From NCBI RefSeq assembly GCF_000183425.1, contig NC_014759.1, positions 2,263,001 to 2,327,000 on the forward strand: DNA of 64,000 nt. The letters run 5' to 3'. Under the pieces are notes generated by a model. That model saw nothing but the letters and a program-made list of their open reading frames with translations. It did no database searches and was not told where the DNA came from. Position numbers and translations under genes: made by a program. The DNA comes from Marivirga tractuosa DSM 4126 (GTDB taxonomy: Bacteria; Bacteroidota; Bacteroidia; Cytophagales; Cyclobacteriaceae). Shown one piece after another: positions 1 to 10,481 of this stretch. Each line of letters opens with the position of its first letter. Within the stretch, counting starts at the first letter, position 1.

Positions 1-3000
1 AAGTGATTTCAAATAATGAATCCGTTGCAATTTCATCTACGAAGTCACCTGCAGCTTCATCAAGATCAAAATCCCAGTCATAAGTAGCTCCTGGCTCAAC
101 GACTCCTGTGAACCATATGCGTGTAGTAGCTCCTTCACATAAAGAATCATTTGCAGTAGACAATTGAAATTCGGCCAAGTTATTTACCGCTATGATATCG
201 GTGAAAGTTTGGCTGCCACAATTGTCATTAGTAACTGTAAGCGACACATCTTTTCTGCCGGGAGTGGTAAAAACCACATCATAATTTTGTGTTCCTGCAA
301 TTTGAGTTGCACTTTCCCCTGCGGCAGAGTCAAGATCAAAATCCCAATCAAACGTATCAATATTTATATCATTATCTCCAGTATAAACTATAGTTCCGGT
401 TGCTTCCCCAGTATTTTCATCTAAGCAGAATAGCGGGGCATCAAAACTTGGATCAGGAGAATTTAAAACCCTAATTGTTCTTGTTCTAGTAGTGCTGCAA
501 CCATTTATACTTGCAGTAGCAGTCACATTAGTATTGCCAACATCTTCCCAAGCCGCTGTAATTCGAGTGCTATCTGCATTTGCAGCAAGAATGACACCGT
601 TTGATCCAAGATCCCAAGAATATTGATAAGTGGAATCTGGATTCGAAATAAATAAATCTTGTTCCACAAACTCACAAATAGTTGCAGGTAGGGCGAAGGA
701 TACTGTAGGCGAAGGATTAATGGTAATTGTAGGGAGAGAAATGGTATTCTCACATCCGCTTTCACCAATAATATCCACGACAATAGGATAAGTTCCTGGG
801 GTATCCCATACTACCTCATAAGCTTCTTGTCCTGACAACTTAGAAACAGAAACTGCATCATCGAAACTTGTACCCCAATCAAAATCTGCAAAGATACCAG
901 CAGCCCCAGTTCCACCATAGCTCACTAATGTTGATTGACCCACACAACCAATATCCACTGTGATTTCTCCTAAAGGAGTTGGCAATACTTCTACAGTGGC
1001 TTGACGAGTAATATCACATTGACCATTAGAGATTGTATAGTTCACTGTTTTGCTGCCTGGTGTAGTCCAAGTCAGCAAATTCTGATTATTGGAGTCTACA
1101 ATTCCATCTTCACCAGGATCTATGTCTACTAGCGTTTCACCTCCCAAATAGAATGCAATTTGATCAAAAGCACATGGTTCCCCGTCATACACTGCTAAAT
1201 CTGTTGGCCCTTGTCGTAGTTCAACATCAAAACTAACATTGTTCAGACATCCATTTGAATTTTCTACTTCTATGCTTATCGTGCGTAAACCAGGCGTACC
1301 CAAACTATCATATCGAACCCTATACGCTTGTTGACCTGCAATTTTGGTTGCATAGTTTAGATCAGCGGCCTCAAAAGTCCAATCAAAATCATCTGTAAAT
1401 GGATCAGCACTGCCAGTGTAACTTACAATGAATTCTTCTCCCAGACAGAAATTTGCTGGGGCATCATATGTCATAGTTGGTAATGGCAAGACTTCGACTT
1501 CTATACTAGTAACTGCCGGGCAATTGTTGTCATCCAACATTTCAACTCTAATTTCCTTTGTACCTGAGGAACTCCATGCAATGGTAGAGGTAGTATTATT
1601 AGATCCAATTTCTGTTCCACCATCGAAATCGGTAACATCAATTGCTATACTACCAGTATAATTAGTACCCAACACACCTGTATATTCAAAAGTGAATAAA
1701 TCACCAACACAAACCTCAAGCGGGCTGGCATCATATACTACATCTGGCGCAGGGTTTACGATAATATCTTGAGAAAGTGAATTATTACAACCGCCTGCAC
1801 CTGTTATCTGCACACTTACCGTTTGAGTGCTAACGCTTGGAAAAACCAATTCATAATCTTCATTTCCTAAATCTGTAACAGCAGCATTACCAAAATCCCA
1901 AGAAAAATCAAAGTCTGATATGGTTCCAGTTCCATTATTGACTAAGCTAACGGTGACTGGTGAATTTCTACATACATCAGCAGGTAGATCGATTTCAAAA
2001 TCAGGAAATAGTAAAACCTCTACTGTACGACTCGCACTATCGATACAGCCACCATTATCCAATATCAGATTAACTGTTTTAATTCCGGGGGTTTGCCATG
2101 CAACTGAATAATTTCTGTCAGGGGTGTTTTCAACAATATCATTACCATCGTCCTCCATGAATTGCCATTCGGCTACAGTACCTGCAGGCATGCTTCCATT
2201 AAAATTAAAATCCACTTCTTCACCAACGCAGACAATATTATCACTTCTGGTAAAAGATGCTACAGGTATATCATGAACCGCTATTTGGTAATCAGCAGTA
2301 TCAATACAACCTCCATTATTCACAATTAATGAAAAGTTCTTAGTTCCAACTGTATTCCAAACCGGAGCAAAAATACCGTTTTCAGGCTCATCGTTAGTGG
2401 TGTCATTTGGCATATTGCCATAGATGATTTCCACGCCATTTAAAGTACTGTTTGTTGTTAGCAAACTCATGTCATAAGCAATATTCGCTACTTCACCTAC
2501 ACACACATTTGCATCAAAGTCTAAAGAAGTATCAGCTGGCTCACCAATATTTACAGTAATGCTGTCTTCAATGATGTTACATTGGCCAACTATCTCCAAC
2601 CCTATAGTTTTGGGTCCAGAAGTATCCCAACTGAGTTCATATTCTTCGTCTTCTACCACTTCGTTTACATTTGCCCCGGCAAAATCCCAATTAAAAGTGG
2701 CTCCATCTTCTACTACACCAGAAAAACTTATATTTAAAATATCACCAATACATCCATTGTCAGGAAAGGCATTTAATTCAATAAAATTGTAAACAGCATA
2801 ATCAATAGTTTCAGTATTATTAGGACAACCATTTCCAGAAACATCTCTCACTTCCATGATCGCTTGTTTATATCCACCATAATCCCATCCGTCAAGAAAC
2901 AAACTTAATCCATCCGCTGAAATTACTCCTGTTGCATTGTCATCATTAGGTACTAATCTAAAACCAATGATTTCAACATCAGTATCAGTTGACTCTACTA

Positions 3001-6000
3001 ACTCTATTTCATAAGGATCGGGGTCGTTAATACATACTTGCTCTTCAAAATTGACGGAATAATCTGGCCCACCAGATACATCTACTGTAGCAGTTTGAAC
3101 TTCCGTACCGCAGTCCCCGTCAATAGTTAAACTTATGGTTTTTTCTCCAGGAGTATCATATTCAACGCTGAAAGTAGTATCATTGACTTGTTCAAAAATT
3201 GCACCATCGCCAAAACTCCAAGTTGTATCAATATCTACTGTTAAAACATCTGGATAAGTCACAAAAACCGCAATATTTGTACAAGTATTATTTGAAGACA
3301 AGCCAAAATCAGGGTAAAAATTGACATTTATACTAAAAGTTGTATCTACAGTACAACCAGCGCCACCTGTCATTGAAAGGGTAACCACTTTTTCTCCAGG
3401 ACTATCAAATTCTACTGTCCAACTATCAGTTCCATCAAAGGTGAAAGTTCCCCCCGCATTTTCAGTCCAGTCGAAATTCGTTACTTCTGCAGCATTACCT
3501 AAATATTCAATTTGAAAAGGTTCATTTTCACAAACATTAGCAGGGACATCAAGATCTCCTAATTGCGGTAAATAACCTATAGTAATAGTTTCTGTGTCTG
3601 TACTCACACATCCATTAGGAGACTGAACTCTTAATTCAATATCTTTATCACCAGGATCTGCCCAACTCATGGTCCAAATTCCAGCACCATTGTAATTATC
3701 TATTGCTCCTCCATCAAGATTCCATGTATAAGAATTATTTGCATCAAAATCAGCTGAAATATCAACTGTTACAGGATCGGTAGTACAAATAGAACCTAAA
3801 TTTGGAATTGCAGCGATTGGAGCTGGTTGTACAGTTACATCTTCTTGAAAAGTTATATCACAATTTCCATTAGATATTAACGCTTCAATTGTGTAAGTAG
3901 CAGCAGTTCCAGTGACTGGAAAAGAAATTTCTATATCTCTATTGTTTCCTGAAACTTGCGTGAAAGTTACACCAGCTGGCATTGTCCAAGTAATAGCTGG
4001 ATTTCCTGGCCCTTGGTAGGTGAAATTGGCTGTTTCATTATCACAGACTTGTGTTTCCGTATCCATATTATCGGATGGGATAGGGAATATTTCTATGTTT
4101 TGAATGATAGTAGAATCACATCCATTGATGGAATAGGTAGCAGAAATGGTTTTAGTACCGATGGAGGACCATACAACATCCCACACTTCTGGGTCAGCTG
4201 TTGCTGCCTCAGTTCCATCAGTTCCAAAATCATAACCTGTTAAAGTTGCCCCTGGCAAATTACTATCAAATGTTACGGATACAGTTTCATTTAAACAAGC
4301 TTCAGTTGGAGCACTTATTTGTGGGACTGGTTTCGGAGAAATTGATATGGTAAAATCTCGAACAACTGTACAACCATCTTTAATAATCTCAAGCGTTATG
4401 GTTTTGATCGTATCAGCAGGATTGTAAGTATCCCAAGTCACGTCATAAACCTGGTTTCCTAAATCAACTTCATCGTCAGCATCCTCAAATGTCCAATTGA
4501 ATGTTGTTCCAGGATCATTCGTATCACCAGAACCAGCATAAATAAATCTGGCAGGCTCACCTTCACATGCAAAAGCAGGATACGTGACAGTTGTTGTAGC
4601 AGGTTCTAAGACATTAATTGTATAGGTCTCCGTATCTACGCAGCCCTCATTATCAATGGTTAAGGTCACTGTTTTAGTTCCAGCAGAATCCCACTCTAAT
4701 TCAAAATCAATATCTGCATCCGTTACATTAACTTGAGTAGCATCACCAAAATCCCAAGTAAAATCGCCCCCCGCATCATTTCCACTAAAAACAAATGAAA
4801 CAGTTTCATCTACACAAATTGAAGTCTCTATTGCAGGAGTGAAATCAATTACCGGTTTCTCCGCCACTTCTATGGTTTGTGATAATAAAGTGCTGGTACA
4901 GCCATTTTCTGTTACTTGTAAAGTTACCGTCTTAGTGCCAAAGGAACTCCACTGCACATCATAGGCCTCCTGACCGCCCGATTTTTTCACTGCAGTTCCA
5001 TCTACACCCCAATTCCAGTCAAATTCCAATTCAGTAGAACTTAGACTTAAATTAGCAGTACCTGTGTAAAGCACTACCACATCTTCATCCATACAAGCAC
5101 CTGCTGGTAAATCAAAATCGGCCGTTGGTGTTTTCCCCACATTTACTGTAAATGTTGTGTCTGTATCACATCCATCTTGATTCACGTTTAGAGTGATCGT
5201 TTTAGATCCTAATGTTGCCCATGTGACATCGAATTCTCGATCTGCATCAACAACATTCGAAACAGTACCACCATCCAATGTCCAAACAAGTTGAGCTGCA
5301 GCACTTGCAGTTCCAGTATATTGAAAAGTTGCTGATTGGCCTGAACAAACATTGGTTGGAGCATTCAAATCTGTTGTTGGAACTGGAAGTACTTCAATTG
5401 TGAACAATGAATCATTCACACAGCCTCCTTCATCAACTGACAACAAAACAGATTTCGTTCCTGGGGTATCCCATACTACCTCCGCATTAATGTTGTCACC
5501 TGAATTTACACCTCCGTCAAAATCCCAATTAATGTTTGCAATTGATGTATCTGCATTCCCCAAATAGTCAATAAATACAGAGTTTGTAGCACATACACTA
5601 TCAGGAGCACTATAATCAAGTGTTGGTCTTCTGGTGATATCAATAGTGACAGAATCAACTACCAAACAATTTCCTTCTTCTATTTCAAAACGAATTGTTT
5701 TAGTTCCCAGGGAATCCCAGCTAACATCGAAATTTCTGCCCGGGTCGTTAACATTTTCAACCATACCACCGTCCCAGTCCCAAGTGAAAATGGCAGTAGG
5801 TGTAGCATCACCAAGATATTCTATATTTACTGGCTGAAGTTCACAAGCAGTGGCTGGCAAGTTCACATTTGTTGTGGGGACATTATTGACGACCACTTGA
5901 AAAGTTGTATCTCCCACACATCCGTACTCATTTGCAATTTGGAGACTTACATCTACAGTTCCGTTTGTGTCATAGGTAACTGAATAATCTTTGGTGTCTT

Positions 6001-6634
6001 CACCGGACTCCGAGGAGGTGGAACCCGTAGTTCCCCAAAAATATTCAGTGAGCCCCCCTGCCGGATCAGCAGCTGCTGAAAATAAGACAGGATCTCCTTC
6101 ACAAACCTCAGTTGGCCCAACAATTCCTAAATCAGGATTAGGATAGCCGCTAATAACGATGGTATCAGCTATATCAAAACATTGTCTTTCACAGGGAGAA
6201 ACTGCTACACCTTGAACCCAAATAGTATCCGTTTCTTTAAAAATTGTATAGGTTAAAATATCCGTATCAGTAGTATCTCCAGTACTCCAAACATAAAAAG
6301 AACGATCTCCTCCGTCTGCTGTTAAGGTAATTTCATCTCCAAAACATCCTGCCGTTGCAGAAGCTTGAATTTCAATATCATTACCTGCTATTGCAGCTAG
6401 ATTTAATGATTCTATCGAAGTTGCGTCTAATACTTCATCGAAGTATCGTATGTAGTCTACAGTTACATCTGCTATCGCATCTCTAAAGCCGTTTTGCCCT
6501 CCACCTTGTGCAGGATTAAAATATTCTGTATTATTTTGAAGTGTGAAATCACCTGCCCCACCACCTGAAGCAACAGTAAACTGCTCCTCTCCATCGAAAT
6601 ATACAACAAGATCATTCCCGTTCGTTAAAGGCAA
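1..6634 (-). CDS. Giant PKD-repeat cell-surface protein, main part (3' end outside window)
   Basis: The minus strand is open from about 6634 to the left edge in one frame (about 2,200 codons) and continues beyond the window. Translation shows a tail of a concanavalin A/LamG-like domain (residues reading NGNDLVVYFDGEEQ), then about 24 tandem PKD/Ig-like units, each near 260 bp. A typical unit starts with a Cys (C-x-G/N-E), has an FxWDFG-type strand and a WDTPGTKT-type strand, and ends in a GC dipeptide, so most units carry two Cys that could pair. Such proteins in Bacteroidota are usually T9SS-exported adhesins or gliding-associated surface proteins; the C-terminal sorting domain would lie outside the window, so export by T9SS is inference. 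The frame differs by one base from the signal-peptide-bearing part upstream (7220-6612); a TTG at 6634 is the only nearby start in this frame. I read the two parts as one gene with a frameshift near 6625. Confidence 0.8.
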   Translation of the reverse strand, partial: MPLTNGNDLVVYFDGEEQFTVASGGGAGDFTLQNNTEYFNPAQGGGQNGFRDAIADVTVDYIRYFDEVLDATSIESLNLAAIAGNDIEIQASATAGCFGDEITLTADGGDRSFYVWSTGDTTDTDILTYTIFKETDTIWVQGVAVSPCERQCFDIADTIVISGYPNPDLGIVGPTEVCEGDPVLFSAAADPAGGLTEYFWGTTGSTSSESGEDTKDYSVTYDTNGTVDVSLQIANEYGCVGDTTFQVVVNNVPTTNVNLPATACELQPVNIEYLGDATPTAIFTWDWDGGMVENVNDPGRNFDVSWDSLGTKTIRFEIEEGNCLVVDSVTIDITRRPTLDYSAPDSVCATNSVFIDYLGNADTSIANINWDFDGGVNSGDNINAEVVWDTPGTKSVLLSVDEGGCVNDSLFTIEVLPVPTTDLNAPTNVCSGQSATFQYTGTASAAAQLVWTLDGGTVSNVVDADREFDVTWATLGSKTITLNVNQDGCDTDTTFTVNVGKTPTADFDLPAGACMDEDVVVLYTGTANLSLSSTELEFDWNWGVDGTAVKKSGGQEAYDVQWSSFGTKTVTLQVTENGCTSTLLSQTIEVAEKPVIDFTPAIETSICVDETVSFVFSGNDAGGDFTWDFGDATQVNVTDADIDFELEWDSAGTKTVTLTIDNEGCVDTETYTINVLEPATTTVTYPAFACEGEPARFIYAGSGDTNDPGTTFNWTFEDADDEVDLGNQVYDVTWDTYNPADTIKTITLEIIKDGCTVVRDFTISISPKPVPQISAPTEACLNETVSVTFDSNLPGATLTGYDFGTDGTEAATADPEVWDVVWSSIGTKTISATYSINGCDSTIIQNIEIFPIPSDNMDTETQVCDNETANFTYQGPGNPAITWTMPAGVTFTQVSGNNRDIEISFPVTGTAATYTIEALISNGNCDITFQEDVTVQPAPIAAIPNLGSICTTDPVTVDISADFDANNSYTWNLDGGAIDNYNGAGIWTMSWADPGDKDIELRVQSPNGCVSTDTETITIGYLPQLGDLDVPANVCENEPFQIEYLGNAAEVTNFDWTENAGGTFTFDGTDSWTVEFDSPGEKVVTLSMTGGAGCTVDTTFSINVNFYPDFGLSSNNTCTNIAVFVTYPDVLTVDIDTTWSFGDGAIFEQVNDTTFSVEYDTPGEKTISLTIDGDCGTEVQTATVDVSGGPDYSVNFEEQVCINDPDPYEIELVESTDTDVEIIGFRLVPNDDNATGVISADGLSLFLDGWDYGGYKQAIMEVRDVSGNGCPNNTETIDYAVYNFIELNAFPDNGCIGDILNISFSGVVEDGATFNWDFAGANVNEVVEDEEYELSWDTSGPKTIGLEIVGQCNIIEDSITVNIGEPADTSLDFDANVCVGEVANIAYDMSLLTTNSTLNGVEIIYGNMPNDTTNDEPENGIFAPVWNTVGTKNFSLIVNNGGCIDTADYQIAVHDIPVASFTRSDNIVCVGEEVDFNFNGSMPAGTVAEWQFMEDDGNDIVENTPDRNYSVAWQTPGIKTVNLILDNGGCIDSASRTVEVLLFPDFEIDLPADVCRNSPVTVSLVNNGTGTISDFDFSWDFGNAAVTDLGNEDYELVFPSVSTQTVSVQITGAGGCNNSLSQDIIVNPAPDVVYDASPLEVCVGDLFTFEYTGVLGTNYTGSIAIDVTDFDGGTEIGSNNTTSTIAWSSSGTKEIRVEMLDDNNCPAVTSIEVEVLPLPTMTYDAPANFCLGEEFIVSYTGSADPFTDDFDWTFEAADLNYATKIAGQQAYRVRYDSLGTPGLRTISIEVENSNGCLNNVSFDVELRQGPTDLAVYDGEPCAFDQIAFYLGGETLVDIDPGEDGIVDSNNQNLLTWTTPGSKTVNYTISNGQCDITRQATVEVLPTPLGEITVDIGCVGQSTLVSYGGTGAAGIFADFDWGTSFDDAVSVSKLSGQEAYEVVWDTPGTYPIVVDIIGESGCENTISLPTITINPSPTVSFALPATICEFVEQDLFISNPDSTYQYSWDLGSNGVILAANADSTRITAAWEDVGNTNVTATASINGCSTTRTRTIRVLNSPDPSFDAPLFCLDENTGEATGTIVYTGDNDINIDTFDWDFDLDSAAGESATQIAGTQNYDVVFTTPGRKDVSLTVTNDNCGSQTFTDIIAVNNLAEFQLSTANDSLCEGATTRIWFTGVVEPGATYDWDFDLDEAAGDFVDEIATDSLFEIT

Positions 6635-7220
6635 ATGCTAAATTAATCCACTCAGTAGGCACGTCATCTGGATAATTTGGTGATACTTTATCAGTTCCAC
6701 AAGTTCTATTCCCACTACCATCATCAATACAAACAAATCCATTCTCATCAATAATCAATGAACCCTTACCGCTTTGATTAGCAAAATTCATAATCAATAC
6801 TGTACCATCAGGATTGGAAGCAGGTATATCATCTATTCTAAATAATAATTCAATTGTATAATTACTTTGATCCAATAAAGAGCCATTGTCGACTTGTAAT
6901 CCTTGATCAGCAGACATAGAATAATGCTTATTATTACTATTTAAGCATAAATCCTCAGCTGGAATAAATGTACCGACTTCATTATTATTAGGCCCTAAGG
7001 GTTCTAAAGGCTGAATACCTGTACTATCATTATCATTTTCAAAATCATCAACAAAATTGTAACAAGCAGCAGGAACTAGTACAGAATCTGGATGAAACTG
7101 TCCCAATGTAAGAAATGGGCTGAGAAGACAGCTTAAAAGTATTAATATCGATATTTTGTGAACCTTACTTACCACTTTGCTATAAACACATATATTTATT
7201 AGACGTACACTATGATTCAT
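6612..7220 (-). CDS. N-terminal part of the giant surface protein (frameshifted), signal peptide plus LamG-like domain
   Basis: This 202-codon frame encodes a signal peptide (hydrophobic run ISILILLSCLLSPFLTLGQ) followed by most of a concanavalin A/LamG-like jelly-roll (YTIELLFRIDD, WINLAFAF strands). It stops at TGA 6614-6612 immediately after the sequence AFAFNERE, in the middle of the domain. Skipping one base around 6624-6629 joins it smoothly to the remainder (AFTNGNDLVVYFDG), which is the usual continuation of a LamG strand, so this is the start of the PKD-repeat gene rather than a separate protein. The ATG at 7220 gives an unusually long region before the hydrophobic core; a GTG at 7175 (MVSKVHK) would give a more normal signal peptide. 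Whether the shift is a real mutation, a sequencing error or programmed cannot be decided here. Confidence 0.7.
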   Translation of the reverse strand: MNHSVRLINICVYSKVVSKVHKISILILLSCLLSPFLTLGQFHPDSVLVPAACYNFVDDFENDNDSTGIQPLEPLGPNNNEVGTFIPAEDLCLNSNNKHYSMSADQGLQVDNGSLLDQSNYTIELLFRIDDIPASNPDGTVLIMNFANQSGKGSLIIDENGFVCIDDGSGNRTCGTDKVSPNYPDDVPTEWINLAFAFNERE

Positions 7221-7850
7221 TCGACAAAACGAACTTTATTCATCACAAGTACATTTATCTACAGAATCCATCTTTACCATCTAAGTAAAGGTAAATATTA
7301 AGGCTTGGTTAAGAAATTGATTTACACCGATAAACTGGCGATGTAAGTATCAATACACAAGTTTAATTTAATTAAAATTGCACATAATCAATAATTATTT
7401 TGCTTTTTTATGTATATCGATTTAGTTCTGAGGGCTTATCTTCTTGTCTAACTGCTCTATTAACGCAAATGAGATTTTTTTTAGATTTTTAAACCATATG
7501 CAGCTTTTGCAAATATCGATCTTAGCAGCTACCGCCTTTTTTGTGTTCAACTTTAAACCATCTCGATAACTCACTATCTGAATAAATCCTCATATGATTT
7601 AAAGCAATACTTTTTTTGTGATGAAAGATTTTTAAAAAGATGTGGCAATTAAGAATTGACATGATAGCCCTTTGTGTATAAAAAATAACGAACTACATAT
7701 CCTATCATTTAGCAGGAGATTACTACTTCAAAGACTTTTAGCTGAGCCATGATCGATCAAAAAACCTAGCATCCCTCCAAAGTTCTTTTCTACTTCAGAC
7801 TACTGTGCCACCGACCTAAGACAATTATAATATTTAAATAGTCTTTAACA
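7221..7850. other. Intergenic region, no gene seen
   Basis: About 630 bases between the start of the PKD-repeat gene and the terminator of the carboxypeptidase gene. The sequence is AT-rich with stops in all frames. I see no convincing short gene, tRNA or TAnnTTTG box. The promoter of the giant surface gene should lie near its right-hand start but I cannot place it. Confidence 0.5.
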
Positions 7851-7879
7851 TATGGAGGCACGACTCCTTTACTTTTTGA

Positions 7880-7912
7880 AAAACAAAAGGGTAAGATCAG
7901 ACCTTACCCTTT
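7880..7912 (-). terminator. Rho-independent terminator of the M14 peptidase gene
   Basis: Perfect 10-bp stem, AAAGGGTAAG (7886-7895) with CTTACCCTTT (7903-7912), 7-base loop. On the minus strand the stem is followed by TTTTGTTTTTC, so it terminates leftward transcription just after the stop codon at 7935. Confidence 0.85.
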
Positions 7913-7934
7913 ACAAATTATATTATGAACTAAA

Positions 7935-10481
7935 TTATTCTCCAGCTCTTCCACTTATAGTCTGACCATAAAAAATAGCATTCATCAGCAATCGATTTGT
8001 GCCATACCAAAATGCTCTAAAATTAGTATTATCAGTAAATGATATAACTTTACCTCCACCAACTCGGCTAACGGTCACGGCTGAAGTTCCTTTCAATTTT
8101 TCAGCATTCTCTTCTGAAATATAGCCGTTCATCAAAGGAGATTGAGTATATCGAACCGGATTTGCATATTGATTATTAGACTTTTCCATAAACAATGTAC
8201 TGTTTCTGAAAACCGGCATTTTCTCATTCTTCAATCCATAAGTAAGCGGATGGCTTAAATCCAATTCCACTTCAAAAATCGCTCCGCCAATCACTTGAGC
8301 TCCTCTATTATTGCCTAAATCTTCATAAGATTCGTAGCCTGTAGTGTCTGGCTTGTTATCTGCAAATTTAACCTTGGTCACTTTCTGATCAGAAAGCCAT
8401 TTAGCAGCAGATTTATAAGCAATAATTGTCCCGCCATTTTGAGCCCACTGTTGTATTTTATTCTTTTGACCGCCAATACTTCCATAACCCCAGCCATTTG
8501 GCATAATCAAAACATTATAGCGACTTAAATCAGCTCTTCTAAAATCATTAACATCAATTTTAGTAATCGGCATCTCGTAATGCTGATCCATCAAGAACCA
8601 AATCTCACCCGCATCATAAGGACTGATTCCATCGCCAATGATCATGGCTACTTTTGGTTGATTCAAAGATTCAAAAGATGGACTTCCTAAATTAATTCCA
8701 TTGGTATTGCCACTTCTAACGGAATAAATATTTACTCCAGAACCTTCAATAGCTTCCTCTAATATCTGATAAATTTGAATTGGCGTTTGTTCTTGTTGTT
8801 TAACTGGAATCAAAATAGAACCAATCGCTAAGGTAGTTCCATCTTTTAAAATTACTTCCTTAGTATTCACTTTAGTCCTCAACCCTGCTTTCTGAATTTT
8901 ATATAATGCTTTAGGAGCATAGAAATCATGCCATTCCATGATGTATGCATATTCACTTTTACCTCCCTTGATGTTTCCTTCAGGTCGCATCGAGATTTCA
9001 AATTTTTCTCCTAAAAGTCCAGTATTAAAGCTTCGCTTATCAAGGCTTTTATAATTCAAGTTATAAGACATTCCCATATTGAAGGCTGATACATCATAAA
9101 AAAGACTATCTGTAAAGCTCGTTCTAACATCAAAAACAGCCTTGATCAACCTGCTTTGATATTGATTCATCGGAATGATATAACTATTGTCCGTTTGAAA
9201 ACCATTGGTATTTTTAGCCAATTTAAAAACATCAATCTCATGTCTGTCTAGCATTTCTGCAAAACGGTATAATTTAGAAACATCCTGATCTGAAACTACC
9301 CAAGCTTGCTCATTAGCTTCAGAAGCCATATTTACAGAGTTTTTATAAAAATCTCTTTGGAAGCCGAGCAATTCTCCTCGCATTTCATATCCGGCTTGAA
9401 GCGTACTTAATGATGCGGTAAACTGGTTTTTAATGGTGAAAGGAAATTCCAAAACTCCGTTTACACTTTCTTGTGCGTGTCCTCTAGAACTCGCCTGCTC
9501 AAAAAGTATTCCTATTGCTCCTTGCACATCTGGGAAAGTGGAGCCTTTTCCGTAATAGAAGTCATCGAAACTTTCCTTGCTGTAATAGAGTGATCCTACT
9601 CTATCCAAAAATTCAGCATGATATTCACCAATTTGACCCGTTAAATCTTGATTCTTCTGAGGAGTAATTGGGTGCGTCCTTTCTGGTATTCCGGGTTGGA
9701 AAAAGAAAGTGCTGTTTGTACCCATTTCATGATGATCTGTTAAAATATTAGGTTTCCAAGCATGGAATTGCGCAATTCTATTTTGCGACTCAGCTAATTG
9801 CACTGGCAACCAGTCACGGTTCATGTCAAACCAATAATGATTCGTTCTTCCGCCAGGCCAAGCTTCATTGAATTCTCTGTCATTTGGATCTGTCACCAGG
9901 TTCTCGCTTTTATGCATATTAGCCCATGTGGCAAATCGATTCAAACCATCAGGGTTAAATGATGGATCCAGTAAAACCACCACATTTTTTAATTTATCTT
10001 CAATATCTTGTCCTTGTGCTGCAGCTAAATAATAAGCGGTCAACATGGAAGCATTACTTCCACTTGGTTCATTTCCATGAATGGAAAAACCCATCATGAT
10101 TACTGAAGGCATTTGAGCAATATCCAAACCGGAAGATTTATCAGGATTGGTTAATTGCTTATGGTTACTTTTGATTTCATCAATATTAGCGAGATTATCA
10201 GGATGAGTGATAGTCAGCAACAATTGCGGTCTGTCTTCATAGGTCACCCCCGTTTCTTCAATAGTTATCCTATCTGACGCCTCTGCAATGGCTCTCATAT
10301 AGTACACTAACTTATCGTGAGTGACATGCCATTCACCGACTTGATGACCTATTACACTTTCAGGAGTTGGAATAGCAGAATCATAGGTCACACTATCTGG
10401 TAAAAAATAGGATAATTCCTTTTGAGCTAGGGCTACATTTGCCATTATGAAAATGGAAATTAAACTAAGTAAATATTTCAT
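7935..10481 (-). CDS. Secreted M14-family zinc carboxypeptidase-like protein
   Basis: An 848-residue exported protein: signal peptide 1-19 (ends NVALAQ). The M14 metallocarboxypeptidase fold covers about 50-360, with the zinc motif HxxE at His135-Glu138 (HGNEPSG), a DPSFNPDG segment near 172-179, the third zinc-ligand region DHHEMG at 249-254, and a plausible catalytic Glu328 (GILFEQ). The C-terminal third (about 610-840) resembles the glutamine-amidotransferase-like domain often attached to these large Bacteroidota M14 proteins (VAMIIGDGISPYDAGE, VLIMPNGWG) and has no clear catalytic triad. Its likely role is hydrolysis of peptides in the periplasm or outside the cell; the substrate is unknown. 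It stands alone, divergent from the TonB receptor gene and with its own terminator. Confidence 0.85.
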   Translation of the reverse strand: MKYLLSLISIFIMANVALAQKELSYFLPDSVTYDSAIPTPESVIGHQVGEWHVTHDKLVYYMRAIAEASDRITIEETGVTYEDRPQLLLTITHPDNLANIDEIKSNHKQLTNPDKSSGLDIAQMPSVIMMGFSIHGNEPSGSNASMLTAYYLAAAQGQDIEDKLKNVVVLLDPSFNPDGLNRFATWANMHKSENLVTDPNDREFNEAWPGGRTNHYWFDMNRDWLPVQLAESQNRIAQFHAWKPNILTDHHEMGTNSTFFFQPGIPERTHPITPQKNQDLTGQIGEYHAEFLDRVGSLYYSKESFDDFYYGKGSTFPDVQGAIGILFEQASSRGHAQESVNGVLEFPFTIKNQFTASLSTLQAGYEMRGELLGFQRDFYKNSVNMASEANEQAWVVSDQDVSKLYRFAEMLDRHEIDVFKLAKNTNGFQTDNSYIIPMNQYQSRLIKAVFDVRTSFTDSLFYDVSAFNMGMSYNLNYKSLDKRSFNTGLLGEKFEISMRPEGNIKGGKSEYAYIMEWHDFYAPKALYKIQKAGLRTKVNTKEVILKDGTTLAIGSILIPVKQQEQTPIQIYQILEEAIEGSGVNIYSVRSGNTNGINLGSPSFESLNQPKVAMIIGDGISPYDAGEIWFLMDQHYEMPITKIDVNDFRRADLSRYNVLIMPNGWGYGSIGGQKNKIQQWAQNGGTIIAYKSAAKWLSDQKVTKVKFADNKPDTTGYESYEDLGNNRGAQVIGGAIFEVELDLSHPLTYGLKNEKMPVFRNSTLFMEKSNNQYANPVRYTQSPLMNGYISEENAEKLKGTSAVTVSRVGGGKVISFTDNTNFRAFWYGTNRLLMNAIFYGQTISGRAGE

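Noticed and set aside
164..5837. Several plus-strand open frames of 60-95 codons across the first 6 kb
   Set aside because: They lie antisense to the continuous PKD-repeat gene, have no recognisable domains and follow its codon pattern in reverse.
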